50,702 nt of DNA. It comes from an uncultured Flavobacterium sp. (lineage in GTDB: Bacteria; Bacteroidota; Bacteroidia; Flavobacteriales; Flavobacteriaceae). This document shows positions 7,860 to 15,569 of the stretch, piece by piece. Every line of letters begins with the position of its first letter. Position 1 is the stretch's first letter. The translations under genes were made by a program, and so were the position numbers. Under the pieces are notes generated by a model that worked only from the letters and a program-made list of their open reading frames with translations, made no database searches and had not been told where the DNA came from. The stretch is taken from positions 1 through 50,702 of the forward strand of contig CALTVC010000023.1 in the NCBI GenBank assembly GCA_943912855.1, given 5' to 3'.

Positions 7860-9878
7860 TTATAATTGTATGTCGTTAAGTGTTTCTTCAATGTTTTCAA
7901 GAGGCAATCCACAGGCTTTGTTTTGGCAAACATAAAAAAGCAGGCGGTTTTCTGCAAACCGATTCTTTAGTAACGGTACTACCGAATCTTTTTCGCTGCC
8001 CGCTAAAAGAATGTGTGGCAGGTATACTGCATTTATATTTTTCAGGACTTCATTAGCGCCTGTACCGCTAATGGCAAGTTCACGATTATCTGCGCCAAGA
8101 TCCATCCAAAGGTTCAGCCAATTGCTAAAAGCCGACGGATAGTCCATGGCCGGGATAATGTTGTAAAGCATTTGCAGTGCTACTTTCTCGTAATGCGCAT
8201 TATCAAAATACAGGCTTAGCTTATACAGTACATTTGCTATAACCGAATTGGCTGCCGGTATAACGTTATCTTCTGTTTCGTAATGTGGTGCTACAAGAGT
8301 TTCCTGCCCACGTTGATTAAATAAGAAGAATTGTTTGCCTTCGTTATAAAAATGTTCCAGTGCGTAATCCGTAATGTTTTTGGCATACTGTAACCATTGT
8401 TCATCAAAAGTAGATTGATATAGGCTAATGAAAGCATCTGCGGTATGGGCATAATCTTCCAGGAAACCGTTAATGCGGGCTTCGCCGTTTTTATAGGTAC
8501 GCCATAGGTGTCCGTTTTCATCCCAGAGTTTATTAATGATAAAGTTGGCATTGCTTCGCGCAACGTTCAGATACGTTTCGTCTGAAGTAGCTTTATAAGC
8601 ATCCGTATACCCTTTTAGCATAAGGGCGTTCCAGGAGGTAAGTACTTTGTCGTCCAGTCCGGGTTTATGACGTTTTTCCCTTTCGGAATATAAAAGCTGT
8701 TCCCAGTTTCTTTTCTTTTCAGACAATGTACTTTGGCTTAAGCCAAATGATTCGGCAAGAACATCGAGCGTTTCAGTCTGTATAAGTACAAAACGTCCGT
8801 CTTCCCAAAAGCCAAAATGATTAATATTAAACATTTTTTGGAACAGAAGGAAATCATCTCCCAGCAATGTTTTTAATTCGTGTTCTTCCCAGGTGTAAAA
8901 AGCGCCTTCTTCTTTATGTCCTATAAAGTTAAGGCTATCGGCGTCCCAGGCGCTGTAAAAAGCACCTTCGGGTGTGGTGAGTTCTGTTTTTACAAAGAAA
9001 TGTGTCTTCTCAATCACTTCTTTATAAAGTGGATTTTTAGTGCGTTTGTAGGCTTCGGCATAGAGGCTCATGAGTTGGCCGTTGTCGTACAACATCTTTT
9101 CAAAATGCGGTACGTGCCAGTGCATGTCTACTGAGTAGCGCGAAAATCCTCCGCCTACGGTATCAAACAAACCACCCCACGCCATACGGGTAAGGGTGAG
9201 GTCTACAAAATCCAGCAGGTCTTTCGTTTTGGTTTGGTAGCCGTATCGTTGCAGGAAGAGGTAGTTGTTCGGCATCATAAACTTTGGAGCCCGGGCATAC
9301 CCCCCGAAATCCCAATCGAAGCTACGTGCCCATTTTTCTACCAATGGTTTTATGTGCGATGGGTCTTTTAGCGCTTCCTCTTCATTAGGCGGAAGCAATG
9401 AAAGTTGCTTTACTCCCTCAAGCAGGCGTGTGGCATAGTCTTCCATTTTATCGCGCTCATCACGGTACATTTCCTGTAATTGGTCCAGGGTTTCCATCCA
9501 TTGGTTTTTCCTGAAGTACGTACCTCCCCAAACCGCCCTTCCATCGGGTAGCAATACCACATTCATGGGCCAGCCACCCTGTCCGGTCATTATTTGTACC
9601 GCTTTCATGTACGTAGCATCTACGTCGGGGCGTTCTTCGCGGTCTACTTTTATAGAGATAAAATGCGCGTTCATTAGTGCGGCGACCTCCTCGTCCTCAA
9701 AACTCTCGTGTTCCATAACGTGGCACCAGTGGCATGCCGAATAGCCCACGCTCAGTATAATGAGTTTGTCTTCGTCTTTTGCCTGTTGCAGGGTTTCGGG
9801 TTTCCATGCTTTCCAGTATATGGGATTACCGGCGTGTTGTAGCAGGTAAGGGCTGGTTTCGTATTTAAGTTCGTTCAT
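7860..9878 (-). CDS. DUF255 thioredoxin-like / six-hairpin protein (YyaL, SPATA20 family)
   Basis: 672 residues, normal family length. The N-terminal thioredoxin-like domain starts 'YLLQHAGNPIYWKAW' and has the redox motif C49-H-W-C52, then 'IKVDREERPDVD' and 'TGQGGWPMNVVLLPDG'. The remainder (about 190-600) is an (alpha/alpha)6 barrel resembling glycan-modifying enzymes, including the 'WGGLFDTVGGGFSRYSVD' stretch. The C-terminal 'CQNKACGLP' is also family-typical. No signal peptide is visible, so it should be cytoplasmic. The biochemical role of YyaL/SPATA20 proteins is not settled. It is nine bases after the HPP gene and zero bases before mscS. Confidence 0.9.
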   Translation of the reverse strand: MNELKYETSPYLLQHAGNPIYWKAWKPETLQQAKDEDKLIILSVGYSACHWCHVMEHESFEDEEVAALMNAHFISIKVDREERPDVDATYMKAVQIMTGQGGWPMNVVLLPDGRAVWGGTYFRKNQWMETLDQLQEMYRDERDKMEDYATRLLEGVKQLSLLPPNEEEALKDPSHIKPLVEKWARSFDWDFGGYARAPKFMMPNNYLFLQRYGYQTKTKDLLDFVDLTLTRMAWGGLFDTVGGGFSRYSVDMHWHVPHFEKMLYDNGQLMSLYAEAYKRTKNPLYKEVIEKTHFFVKTELTTPEGAFYSAWDADSLNFIGHKEEGAFYTWEEHELKTLLGDDFLLFQKMFNINHFGFWEDGRFVLIQTETLDVLAESFGLSQSTLSEKKRNWEQLLYSEREKRHKPGLDDKVLTSWNALMLKGYTDAYKATSDETYLNVARSNANFIINKLWDENGHLWRTYKNGEARINGFLEDYAHTADAFISLYQSTFDEQWLQYAKNITDYALEHFYNEGKQFFLFNQRGQETLVAPHYETEDNVIPAANSVIANVLYKLSLYFDNAHYEKVALQMLYNIIPAMDYPSAFSNWLNLWMDLGADNRELAISGTGANEVLKNINAVYLPHILLAGSEKDSVVPLLKNRFAENRLLFYVCQNKACGLPLENIEETLNDIQL

Positions 9879-9887
9879 TAGGTGCAG

Positions 9888-10481
9888 TTATTTTGCGTAG
9901 CGCTTAAATAGTTTTCGGTATTTGCTTCGTGCCGGAGCAGAAGGGTATTTCCGTAACGGGGTAAGGTTATTAAATATCAGGGCTACGATAAGTAGTATCA
10001 CACAACCCGATAACACTGGAGAAAGCACATACACGTAGCCGAGTTCCCGTAATTGCGGAGAAGCAGTCGCTGCAATAAGTGCCGTAGCACCTCCGGGAGG
10101 GTGTAGGGTCTTGGTCATTTGCATGGCTATTATAGATAACGAAACGGCAAGTGGCGCAGCTATCCATAACAAATCAGGGAAAAGCTTTTGAACTGATACA
10201 CCTATAACTGCCGATACCAGATGTCCGCCTATAAGATTTCGGGGTTGTGCAAGCGGACTTTCTATAACACCATACACTAATACACACGATGCCCCAAACG
10301 AACCGATGAGGAATACCAAATCGTTTTTATTTAATTGACCATATTGCAGATAGGCGATGATGCCTAAACCTATAAACGAACCCACAAATGCCCAAAAGTG
10401 TTCGGTAGCGTTTACCAGTGTTTCTTTGTACAGTATGTACCGTGTTTTTCGGTAGGTTCTTTTTATGAGTTTACGTGGCAT
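9888..10481 (-). CDS. HPP family membrane protein
   Basis: 197 residues with four to five hydrophobic segments and the signature 'LHPPGGATALIAA' near residues 126-138, which names the family. A basic N-terminus (KLIKRTYRKTRY) and basic C-terminus flank the membrane part. HPP proteins of cyanobacteria and plant plastids have been linked to nitrite transport; whether that applies to bacterial members such as this is unknown. Its first 11 bases overlap the end of the ClC gene, which strongly suggests coupled translation and a related role in anion movement (inference). Confidence 0.88.
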   Translation of the reverse strand: MPRKLIKRTYRKTRYILYKETLVNATEHFWAFVGSFIGLGIIAYLQYGQLNKNDLVFLIGSFGASCVLVYGVIESPLAQPRNLIGGHLVSAVIGVSVQKLFPDLLWIAAPLAVSLSIIAMQMTKTLHPPGGATALIAATASPQLRELGYVYVLSPVLSGCVILLIVALIFNNLTPLRKYPSAPARSKYRKLFKRYAK

Positions 10482-11745
10482 AAGGTGTTTGTTCTTTATA
10501 AGTATATACGTTGTAAGGCAGTAGCCTGGCAGCAGTGAGTTTTGCTGTAAAGCTTACAATGGCTAACGGCACAAAAAGCGTATAATCCTTAACAATGCCG
10601 CATACCAGGAACAATGCCGTGAGTGGTGCATGTATGCTGGCACTTAGCATAGCTGCCATTCCGGCTATCATAAAATTAAGCGGAATAACCTGAAAAACTG
10701 AAATACTATTTATAACGGTGGCGGTTAAAAGCCCTAAAAATGCTCCTATGAATATGCTTGGCGCAAAGACTCCGCCATCACCACCCGCTCCAAGGGTAAC
10801 CGATGTAATTATGGGTTTTATTACTAAAAGTAAAACCACTATCAACAGGTATTTGGCAGAGAACACAGGGTGCGATGCGTACTCTAAACCGTCTTTTATG
10901 GCATGGTAACCATCGCCATACAGCTGTGGCAATACTAATAGTGTAATGCTTAGCAGTACCGCTCCGATGATTATTTTATTACGATAGCTCTGCATGGCTG
11001 CAAAACGTTTTTTTATGAACAGTACACATCTGGTAAGGTAGGTAGCATTTACACCCGAAATGATACCCAAAAGCACGAAGTAGGGTAGGGCGTATAATTT
11101 CCAGCCGGTTATGTTTACCTTAAAAAGGGTTTCGTCACCGGTTATGCTTAGCATGGCAAAAGCTACAGATACCGCAAGTACCGATGCTACTATGTAAAAC
11201 TTGTTCACTTTTTTTGAGATGACCTCGTACGAAAACAAAATCCCTGCAAGCGGACTGGAAAACAATACCGCAACACCTGCTGCCACGGCGGCGCAAATGA
11301 GTTCGGTTTTGTGTTTTTTTAAGATGCGTTCTTTCCTTGAGGCTACATTGCCTATGGCGGCGGTAGAAACTACGGTAGATACTTCTATGCCGGTAGCTCC
11401 ACCAAAGCTGACTGTAAGCAAACCGTTTACAAAATGCGACAGGATTTTATATTCTTTTAGTTGTTTGCCCGATGATACACTCTCAAAAACTTCTTTAATG
11501 CCTTTGTTTTCTCTGCCTTTAAAAAGATATTTTTTAAGGAAATAAATAGCGGTAAGTCCGGTTATCGGGAACAAAAGTATGTATAAAACACTACTGGTTG
11601 TTTGGGTAAAAAGGCTGTGCTCAAGATGTTCTGTGGTATGTTTAAGAACTATGGCGAGTAAGGCCGCTAAAAATCCTGTTAACAAAGATGCTCCTATAAA
11701 CTTTGTCCATAGGGTGAGCCTGTATTTATTTCGGGTATGTATCAT
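10471..11745 (-). CDS. ClC-family anion channel/transporter
   Basis: 424 residues with about ten hydrophobic helices; no CBS domains. Recognisable ClC landmarks are 'FGGATGIEV' (GREGP position), 'SSPLAGILFSYEV' and 'GAGGDGGVFAPSIFIGAF' (GxFxP). Compared with E. coli ClC-ec1, the gating Glu148 is Thr118, Glu203 is Val175, and the GSGIP filter reads NKGIK. Loss of both proton-pathway glutamates points to a passive channel or uncoupled transporter rather than an H+ exchanger; this is inference by eye alignment. Start at 11745 is preferred to the in-frame ATG at 11790 because the -7 box lies between them. It is first gene of the ClC-HPP-DUF255-MscS operon. Confidence 0.88.
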   Translation of the reverse strand: MIHTRNKYRLTLWTKFIGASLLTGFLAALLAIVLKHTTEHLEHSLFTQTTSSVLYILLFPITGLTAIYFLKKYLFKGRENKGIKEVFESVSSGKQLKEYKILSHFVNGLLTVSFGGATGIEVSTVVSTAAIGNVASRKERILKKHKTELICAAVAAGVAVLFSSPLAGILFSYEVISKKVNKFYIVASVLAVSVAFAMLSITGDETLFKVNITGWKLYALPYFVLLGIISGVNATYLTRCVLFIKKRFAAMQSYRNKIIIGAVLLSITLLVLPQLYGDGYHAIKDGLEYASHPVFSAKYLLIVVLLLVIKPIITSVTLGAGGDGGVFAPSIFIGAFLGLLTATVINSISVFQVIPLNFMIAGMAAMLSASIHAPLTALFLVCGIVKDYTLFVPLAIVSFTAKLTAARLLPYNVYTYKEQTPYAT

Positions 11746-11765
11746 CAGGTAAAAATTGAATTTTA

Positions 11766-11773
11766 CAAATGTA
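11766..11773 (-). promoter_or_regulatory. -7 box for the ClC operon
   Basis: Minus-strand TACATTTG matches TAnnTTTG; the predicted start near 11759 gives a leader of about 14 bases. A second copy of the same box (TACATTTG, plus 11823-11830) lies 57 bases further upstream and might be an alternative promoter. Confidence 0.55.
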
Positions 11774-11962
11774 GTACACAAATAAACCATACCCTATAAT
11801 TATCGCTTCAAAACAACATTTACAAATGTACATTAACATCTCATTAGCAAATTAAAACTCTAAAATATTGGGTATTGAAATGCTTTCATGAAACAGTGAA
11901 GTCGCACTTTATGTTGCTAAAAAACAGTGGGTGAGAGAAAGTATTTTCTTTACAGGAGAAAT

Positions 11963-12001
11963 ATAAAAACAACACCGCCCGAAATTATGCTTCGGGCGGT
12001 G
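11963..12001 (-). terminator. Terminator of the fructan genes
   Basis: An 11-base GC-rich perfect stem (CACCGCCCGAA and its complement, 7-base loop, 11973-12001) followed on the minus strand by TTGTTTTTATATTT. It lies 13 bases after the fructokinase stop. Confidence 0.85.
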
Positions 12002-12014
12002 CTTCTTTATAAGG

Positions 12015-12920
12015 TTAATCAGGTGTTTTTTCCATCAGGGCGTTTACCTGCTCCTGGCTTATTACGGGGTTGGCTCCCGGAGCCGATGCTACCAGGGCAC
12101 CTATGGCACAGGCGTAGTCCAGTGCCTGTTGCGGAACAGTACCGCTTACCAGCCCCACAATGAGGCTTGCTAAAAACGAATCGCCTGCGCCTACTGTATC
12201 GGCGACCGTAACTTCATAACCGTTGTTGTTATATAGTTTACCTTCCCATAAGAGCAGTGCGCCGTGTTTGCCACGGGTAACGCACAGGGAGTTTATACCC
12301 GTTTTTCCTGAAATGAAATCAATATTCTCTTCCAGAGTGGTGTGAGCCGACCCCATCTCTTTGGCAATTTCCAGCAATTCTTCGTCATTGAACTTTATAA
12401 AGCTTGCACTTTTCATTAGCCCGGTAATGGTTTTATGGGTATAATGGGGCGGACGTAGGTTTACGTCAAACACTTTATAAGCGTTGTGGTTGAGTAATTC
12501 TTCGAGTGCCGATTTAGATACGTTATCCCGGCATACCAGGCTACCGTAAATAATCACATCGGCATTTTGTGCCAATGAACGAGCCTGGTCTGTAAGGTGT
12601 ATTTTATCCCATGCCGATGGGTAGCTGATTTCGTAACTCGCCGAACCCTTTTCATTCACCGTTACATTTACCAGCCCGGTGGGGTAGTCCTCTGATCTGA
12701 TGATGCTTCGGGTATCAAGTCCCTGGTTGGCTACATAACTTATAATATCATCGCCATAGGTATCATTGCCTACGCAACTTATCATAGCCACTTCGCATCC
12801 CAGGCTTTGCATGCGTAAGGCAAGGTTTAGCGGAGCACCGCCTATTTTCTTCCCTTCGGGAAAAACATCCCAAAGCACCTCGCCAAACGATACGGCTTTT
12901 ATTTTTTTACCTGTACTCAT
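12015..12920 (-). CDS. PfkB-family fructokinase
   Basis: 301 residues of the ribokinase/PfkB fold. The substrate-side motif 'GGAPLNLALRMQSLG' is near residue 27 and the ATP/anion-hole motif 'VADTVGAGDSFLASL' near residues 239-253 with the catalytic Asp in GAGD. The N-terminal 'AVSFGEVLWDVFPEGKKIGG' is typical of fructokinases. Expected reaction: ATP-dependent phosphorylation of fructose to fructose-6-phosphate in the cytoplasm. It begins six bases after the GH32 stop, so the pair forms an operon that hydrolyses fructan or sucrose outside and phosphorylates the released fructose. Substrate specificity is inferred mainly from that neighbour. Confidence 0.88.
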   Translation of the reverse strand: MSTGKKIKAVSFGEVLWDVFPEGKKIGGAPLNLALRMQSLGCEVAMISCVGNDTYGDDIISYVANQGLDTRSIIRSEDYPTGLVNVTVNEKGSASYEISYPSAWDKIHLTDQARSLAQNADVIIYGSLVCRDNVSKSALEELLNHNAYKVFDVNLRPPHYTHKTITGLMKSASFIKFNDEELLEIAKEMGSAHTTLEENIDFISGKTGINSLCVTRGKHGALLLWEGKLYNNNGYEVTVADTVGAGDSFLASLIVGLVSGTVPQQALDYACAIGALVASAPGANPVISQEQVNALMEKTPD

Positions 12921-12926
12921 TGATTT

Positions 12927-14480
12927 CTATTTAAAATCAAAATGATTGATGACCATGTTTTCAATAACAAACTTATCTGTTCCTTCTGTCTTTAGGTTTG
13001 TAAATGGCTCTTTAGGGAAAAATATCTCTGTCATGGCTTTTTCACCGTTGTTAAAAAACAATTCTATAGATGTTTTGTCCAGCAGAATTTTAAGTGCCAA
13101 TTGTTTTTGCATACCGCCCAAAGGCATTTTTGCTACGTGCTTGGTTCGTTTTTCAAAGGCAGTGCCGTTAGCGGCCAGGCTACGGTCTACAAAAAATGTT
13201 CCTGTAGTATTGTCTAATCCAAACTTCAGCACATCTCCGCTGTTGTTATATAAGGTAAAGGTGTAATCACCTTTTTTTAAATCATTCAGGTTGAGGTTTA
13301 TTTCTGTTTGTGTTAGGTCTGTTTTCTGTACCGGAAGCTCGGCGCTTTTGTTTACAGCCAGCTTTTTAACGGTTTCAGTCCCCGAAATATATTTGTTAAG
13401 CGATGCTGCCGGGGTGGTATTCAGTCTGTAGCCCTGTTTGTCTTTTATAAGTTCCAGCTCGCGTACTACAGTGTTTGTACCGCGCCATGCGTTTGTAGGT
13501 GGTTCAAATCCGTAATCAAGGTTAATCATCCAGCCGGTAAAATATTTCTTTTCGCGTTCGTTTGGCGAATTACCCCACGTAACCGACGCGTAATTGTCGT
13601 GACCGTAATCCAGCCAAATGCCTTTTTCCTTTACAAGCTTTTGCTTAAAGGTTTTATCCAGCGTGAATGTAGTTCCGTCAAAATCCCCAATGAAATACTG
13701 TGTGCCACTACCGCCATTTGCACCACCGGGGTTAAAGCTTTGTAGGAGTACCCATTTTACCTCATTGCTCCCTTTAACTTTTAACGGGAAGAAATCAGGA
13801 CATTCCCACACGCCGTGTTTGCTTACATCATCTTTAAACTCTGAAAGGAATTTCCAGTCTTTTAGGTTTTTTGATGTGTACAGGTGTGCCCTGTCTTTTG
13901 CGGCAAGTATCATAATCCACTGATTGTTTACCCAGTCCCAGGTTACTTTAGGGTCGCGGAAATCACGGATGCCCGGGTTTTTAATTACAGGATTACCCTC
14001 ATCATATTTGGTCCAGGTAAGTCCGTTGTCTAATGAATAGGCTATGCCCTGGCTTTCTACATCTATTTTACCTGCCTTTTCCCTGGCGGGGTCGTGGTAA
14101 GTGAAAACGGCTATGGCAGGTATTTTTCCGTCTTTGCCAAAACCGCTGCTATTGTTAACATCGTACACCGCACTACCGGAAAAGATATACCCAAAACGGT
14201 CCGGATATAAAGCTATGGGTTGTTCCTCCCATGAAATGAGGTCTTTGCTGGTGGCATGCCCCCAGTGCATTGGTCCCCATATGTTGCCGTAAGGCCAGTG
14301 CTGAAAATAAAGGTGATAAACGCCATCGGCATAGAACAGCCCGTTAGGGTCGTTCATCCAGTTGTTGTTTGGCGTGTGGTGAAAATGTGATCTGTAATGC
14401 AATTCTTCAAATTCTTTCTGTGCCGAGGCTCCCAGGGTAATGCCAAGGCCGGCAAAAAGAAACAGCTTTTTTAGATTCAT
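12927..14480 (-). CDS. Secreted GH32 beta-fructosidase (levanase/invertase type)
   Basis: 517 residues with a Sec signal peptide (cleavage near residue 20, GASAQ). The five-bladed propeller shows the three GH32 catalytic motifs: WMNDPNG (41-47, nucleophile Asp44), RDPK near residue 175 (transition-state stabiliser) and ECPD near residue 225 (acid/base Glu). A C-terminal beta-sandwich follows from about residue 345. The family cleaves terminal or internal fructosyl bonds of levan, inulin or sucrose. No lipobox and no T9SS domain are visible, so a periplasmic location is likely. No SusC/SusD pair is nearby. I could not find a TAnnTTTG promoter box before it. Confidence 0.93.
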   Translation of the reverse strand: MNLKKLFLFAGLGITLGASAQKEFEELHYRSHFHHTPNNNWMNDPNGLFYADGVYHLYFQHWPYGNIWGPMHWGHATSKDLISWEEQPIALYPDRFGYIFSGSAVYDVNNSSGFGKDGKIPAIAVFTYHDPAREKAGKIDVESQGIAYSLDNGLTWTKYDEGNPVIKNPGIRDFRDPKVTWDWVNNQWIMILAAKDRAHLYTSKNLKDWKFLSEFKDDVSKHGVWECPDFFPLKVKGSNEVKWVLLQSFNPGGANGGSGTQYFIGDFDGTTFTLDKTFKQKLVKEKGIWLDYGHDNYASVTWGNSPNEREKKYFTGWMINLDYGFEPPTNAWRGTNTVVRELELIKDKQGYRLNTTPAASLNKYISGTETVKKLAVNKSAELPVQKTDLTQTEINLNLNDLKKGDYTFTLYNNSGDVLKFGLDNTTGTFFVDRSLAANGTAFEKRTKHVAKMPLGGMQKQLALKILLDKTSIELFFNNGEKAMTEIFFPKEPFTNLKTEGTDKFVIENMVINHFDFK

Positions 14481-14662
14481 TGTTTTTGGTTTTTATGGAT
14501 AAGTAAAGTGAAATTGCAGGATAATTACAGTGTCCTAAATTATGTAATTTATATTTTAAAAGCTATGCGGTTTAAAAAATGATAAACGCACACGTTTTAT
14601 TATTATGAATATGTGCATTTTTGGTTGGTATAGACACCTATATATAATGTATACTTAATAGC

Positions 14663-14692
14663 AAAAAAAATCCCGACAGTAGCCTGCCGGGA
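14663..14692 (-). terminator. Rho-independent terminator of the KTSC gene
   Basis: On the minus strand a nine-base stem TCCCGGCAG/CTGTCGGGA with one G-T pair and a four-base loop is followed directly by eight T residues. It starts 35 bases past the stop of the gene at 14727. Confidence 0.88.
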
Positions 14693-14726
14693 TGGTATGA
14701 TGATTCCGTTAACGGGAAACGATGTA

Positions 14727-15176
14727 CTAGTCTGCAACCATTTTTGCTGCACTGCGGTACAGGAATGCCCCGTGTATGTTACGGCGTGCAAACCTTGCAG
14801 GAGAATCGGCATTAATCATTTTAATGTACGTTGCCTTAGGTACACCAAAGTATTCGTAGTTTTCGCCGTTTGCAAAGTTGATGTACAATACCTGGTTGTC
14901 AAAATAAAACTCGTGTATTGGTTCTGCTGTAGTGGTAGCTACGTATTGTTCCTTACTTTTTTCAAGAGTTTCAGGGGCTACGCTTACCAGGAAGTGGTAG
15001 GCCTCTATAATAGCTGTACTTTTTTCTTCAGCTTCGGTGCGCTCTTCGTCTGTAGTACAAGTATCAGGATGACAGTCTTTCATGCTGTTCCTGTAAATGG
15101 TTTTCAGTTCTTTAAGAGTGGCTGTTTTTGTAACATTGAGTAGTTTTCTGTACTCAACAATCTTCTTCATGTTCAT
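14727..15176 (-). CDS. J-domain / KTSC-domain fusion protein
   Basis: 149 residues without signal peptide. Residues 8-65 look like a J-domain: 'YRKLLNVTKTATLKELKTIY', then the HPD tripeptide at 36-38 in 'KDCHPDTC', and a closing helix 'EEKSTAIIEAYHFLV'. Residues 88-146 are a KTSC domain: 'EFYFDNQVLYINFANGENYEYFGVP...YIKMINADSPARFARRNI', ending 'YRSAAK'. J-domains stimulate Hsp70 ATPase; KTSC is a small domain often tied to RNA or DNA-binding proteins but without firmly known role. A second ATG two codons in (15170) is equally possible as start. Monocistronic with its own terminator. Domain calls are by pattern only. Confidence 0.85.
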   Translation of the reverse strand: MNMKKIVEYRKLLNVTKTATLKELKTIYRNSMKDCHPDTCTTDEERTEAEEKSTAIIEAYHFLVSVAPETLEKSKEQYVATTTAEPIHEFYFDNQVLYINFANGENYEYFGVPKATYIKMINADSPARFARRNIHGAFLYRSAAKMVAD

Positions 15177-15569
15177 GACGCTGTGTGTTTTCTTCTTTTT
15201 TCGGGCGCAAATATCTGATAATAAATCTACATATACTCATAAAAAAGCATAATCCTTAGTTTAAATTTTATGTTTGTGTTTGTGTTTCTGTTTCAAAATC
15301 AATAAGATGAGGTTGTGAAGTCGCGAAACTTTTTCGGGGAGTGTTTTTGAAAAAAGCTATTATTTAATTCAGGAAATGTTTTATTAAATAAATTAACACG
15401 TAAAATTTACAATTTTAACAATTGCTTCAATTACATAATGTTGCATTCATAAAACAGTAAACAAGGATTTACGGTAACACAACCTACAAAAAAGATCTCG
15501 GATAAAGCACATTGCTATATTTGTAATGTACCGGTACAAATCACAGAATCAACTTATTACTATCAATTT
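15177..15569. other. 393-bp divergent intergenic region
   Basis: This AT-rich stretch separates the minus-strand J/KTSC gene from the plus-strand lamin-tail gene. Near its left end the minus strand has GATATTTG (plus 15208-15215), one mismatch from the -7 consensus and placed about 32 bases before the J/KTSC start. The right end holds the promoter at 15516-15523. Between them (about 15240-15480) I see only A/T runs and no conserved RNA structure or small gene. Confidence 0.6.
15516..15538 (+). promoter_or_regulatory. -7 box and palindrome before the lamin-tail gene
   Basis: TATATTTG (15516-15523) is a perfect -7 box. Four bases on lies the 12-base perfect palindrome TGTACCGGTACA (15527-15538), covering the predicted transcript start near 15530. 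Such a site could be an operator; no regulator is identified. Confidence 0.55.

Noticed and set aside
11896..15324. Ten-base motif GTGAAGTCGC found in two intergenic regions (11896 and 15315)
   Set aside because: Two copies with unrelated flanks and different spacing to genes; chance cannot be excluded without a genome-wide count.
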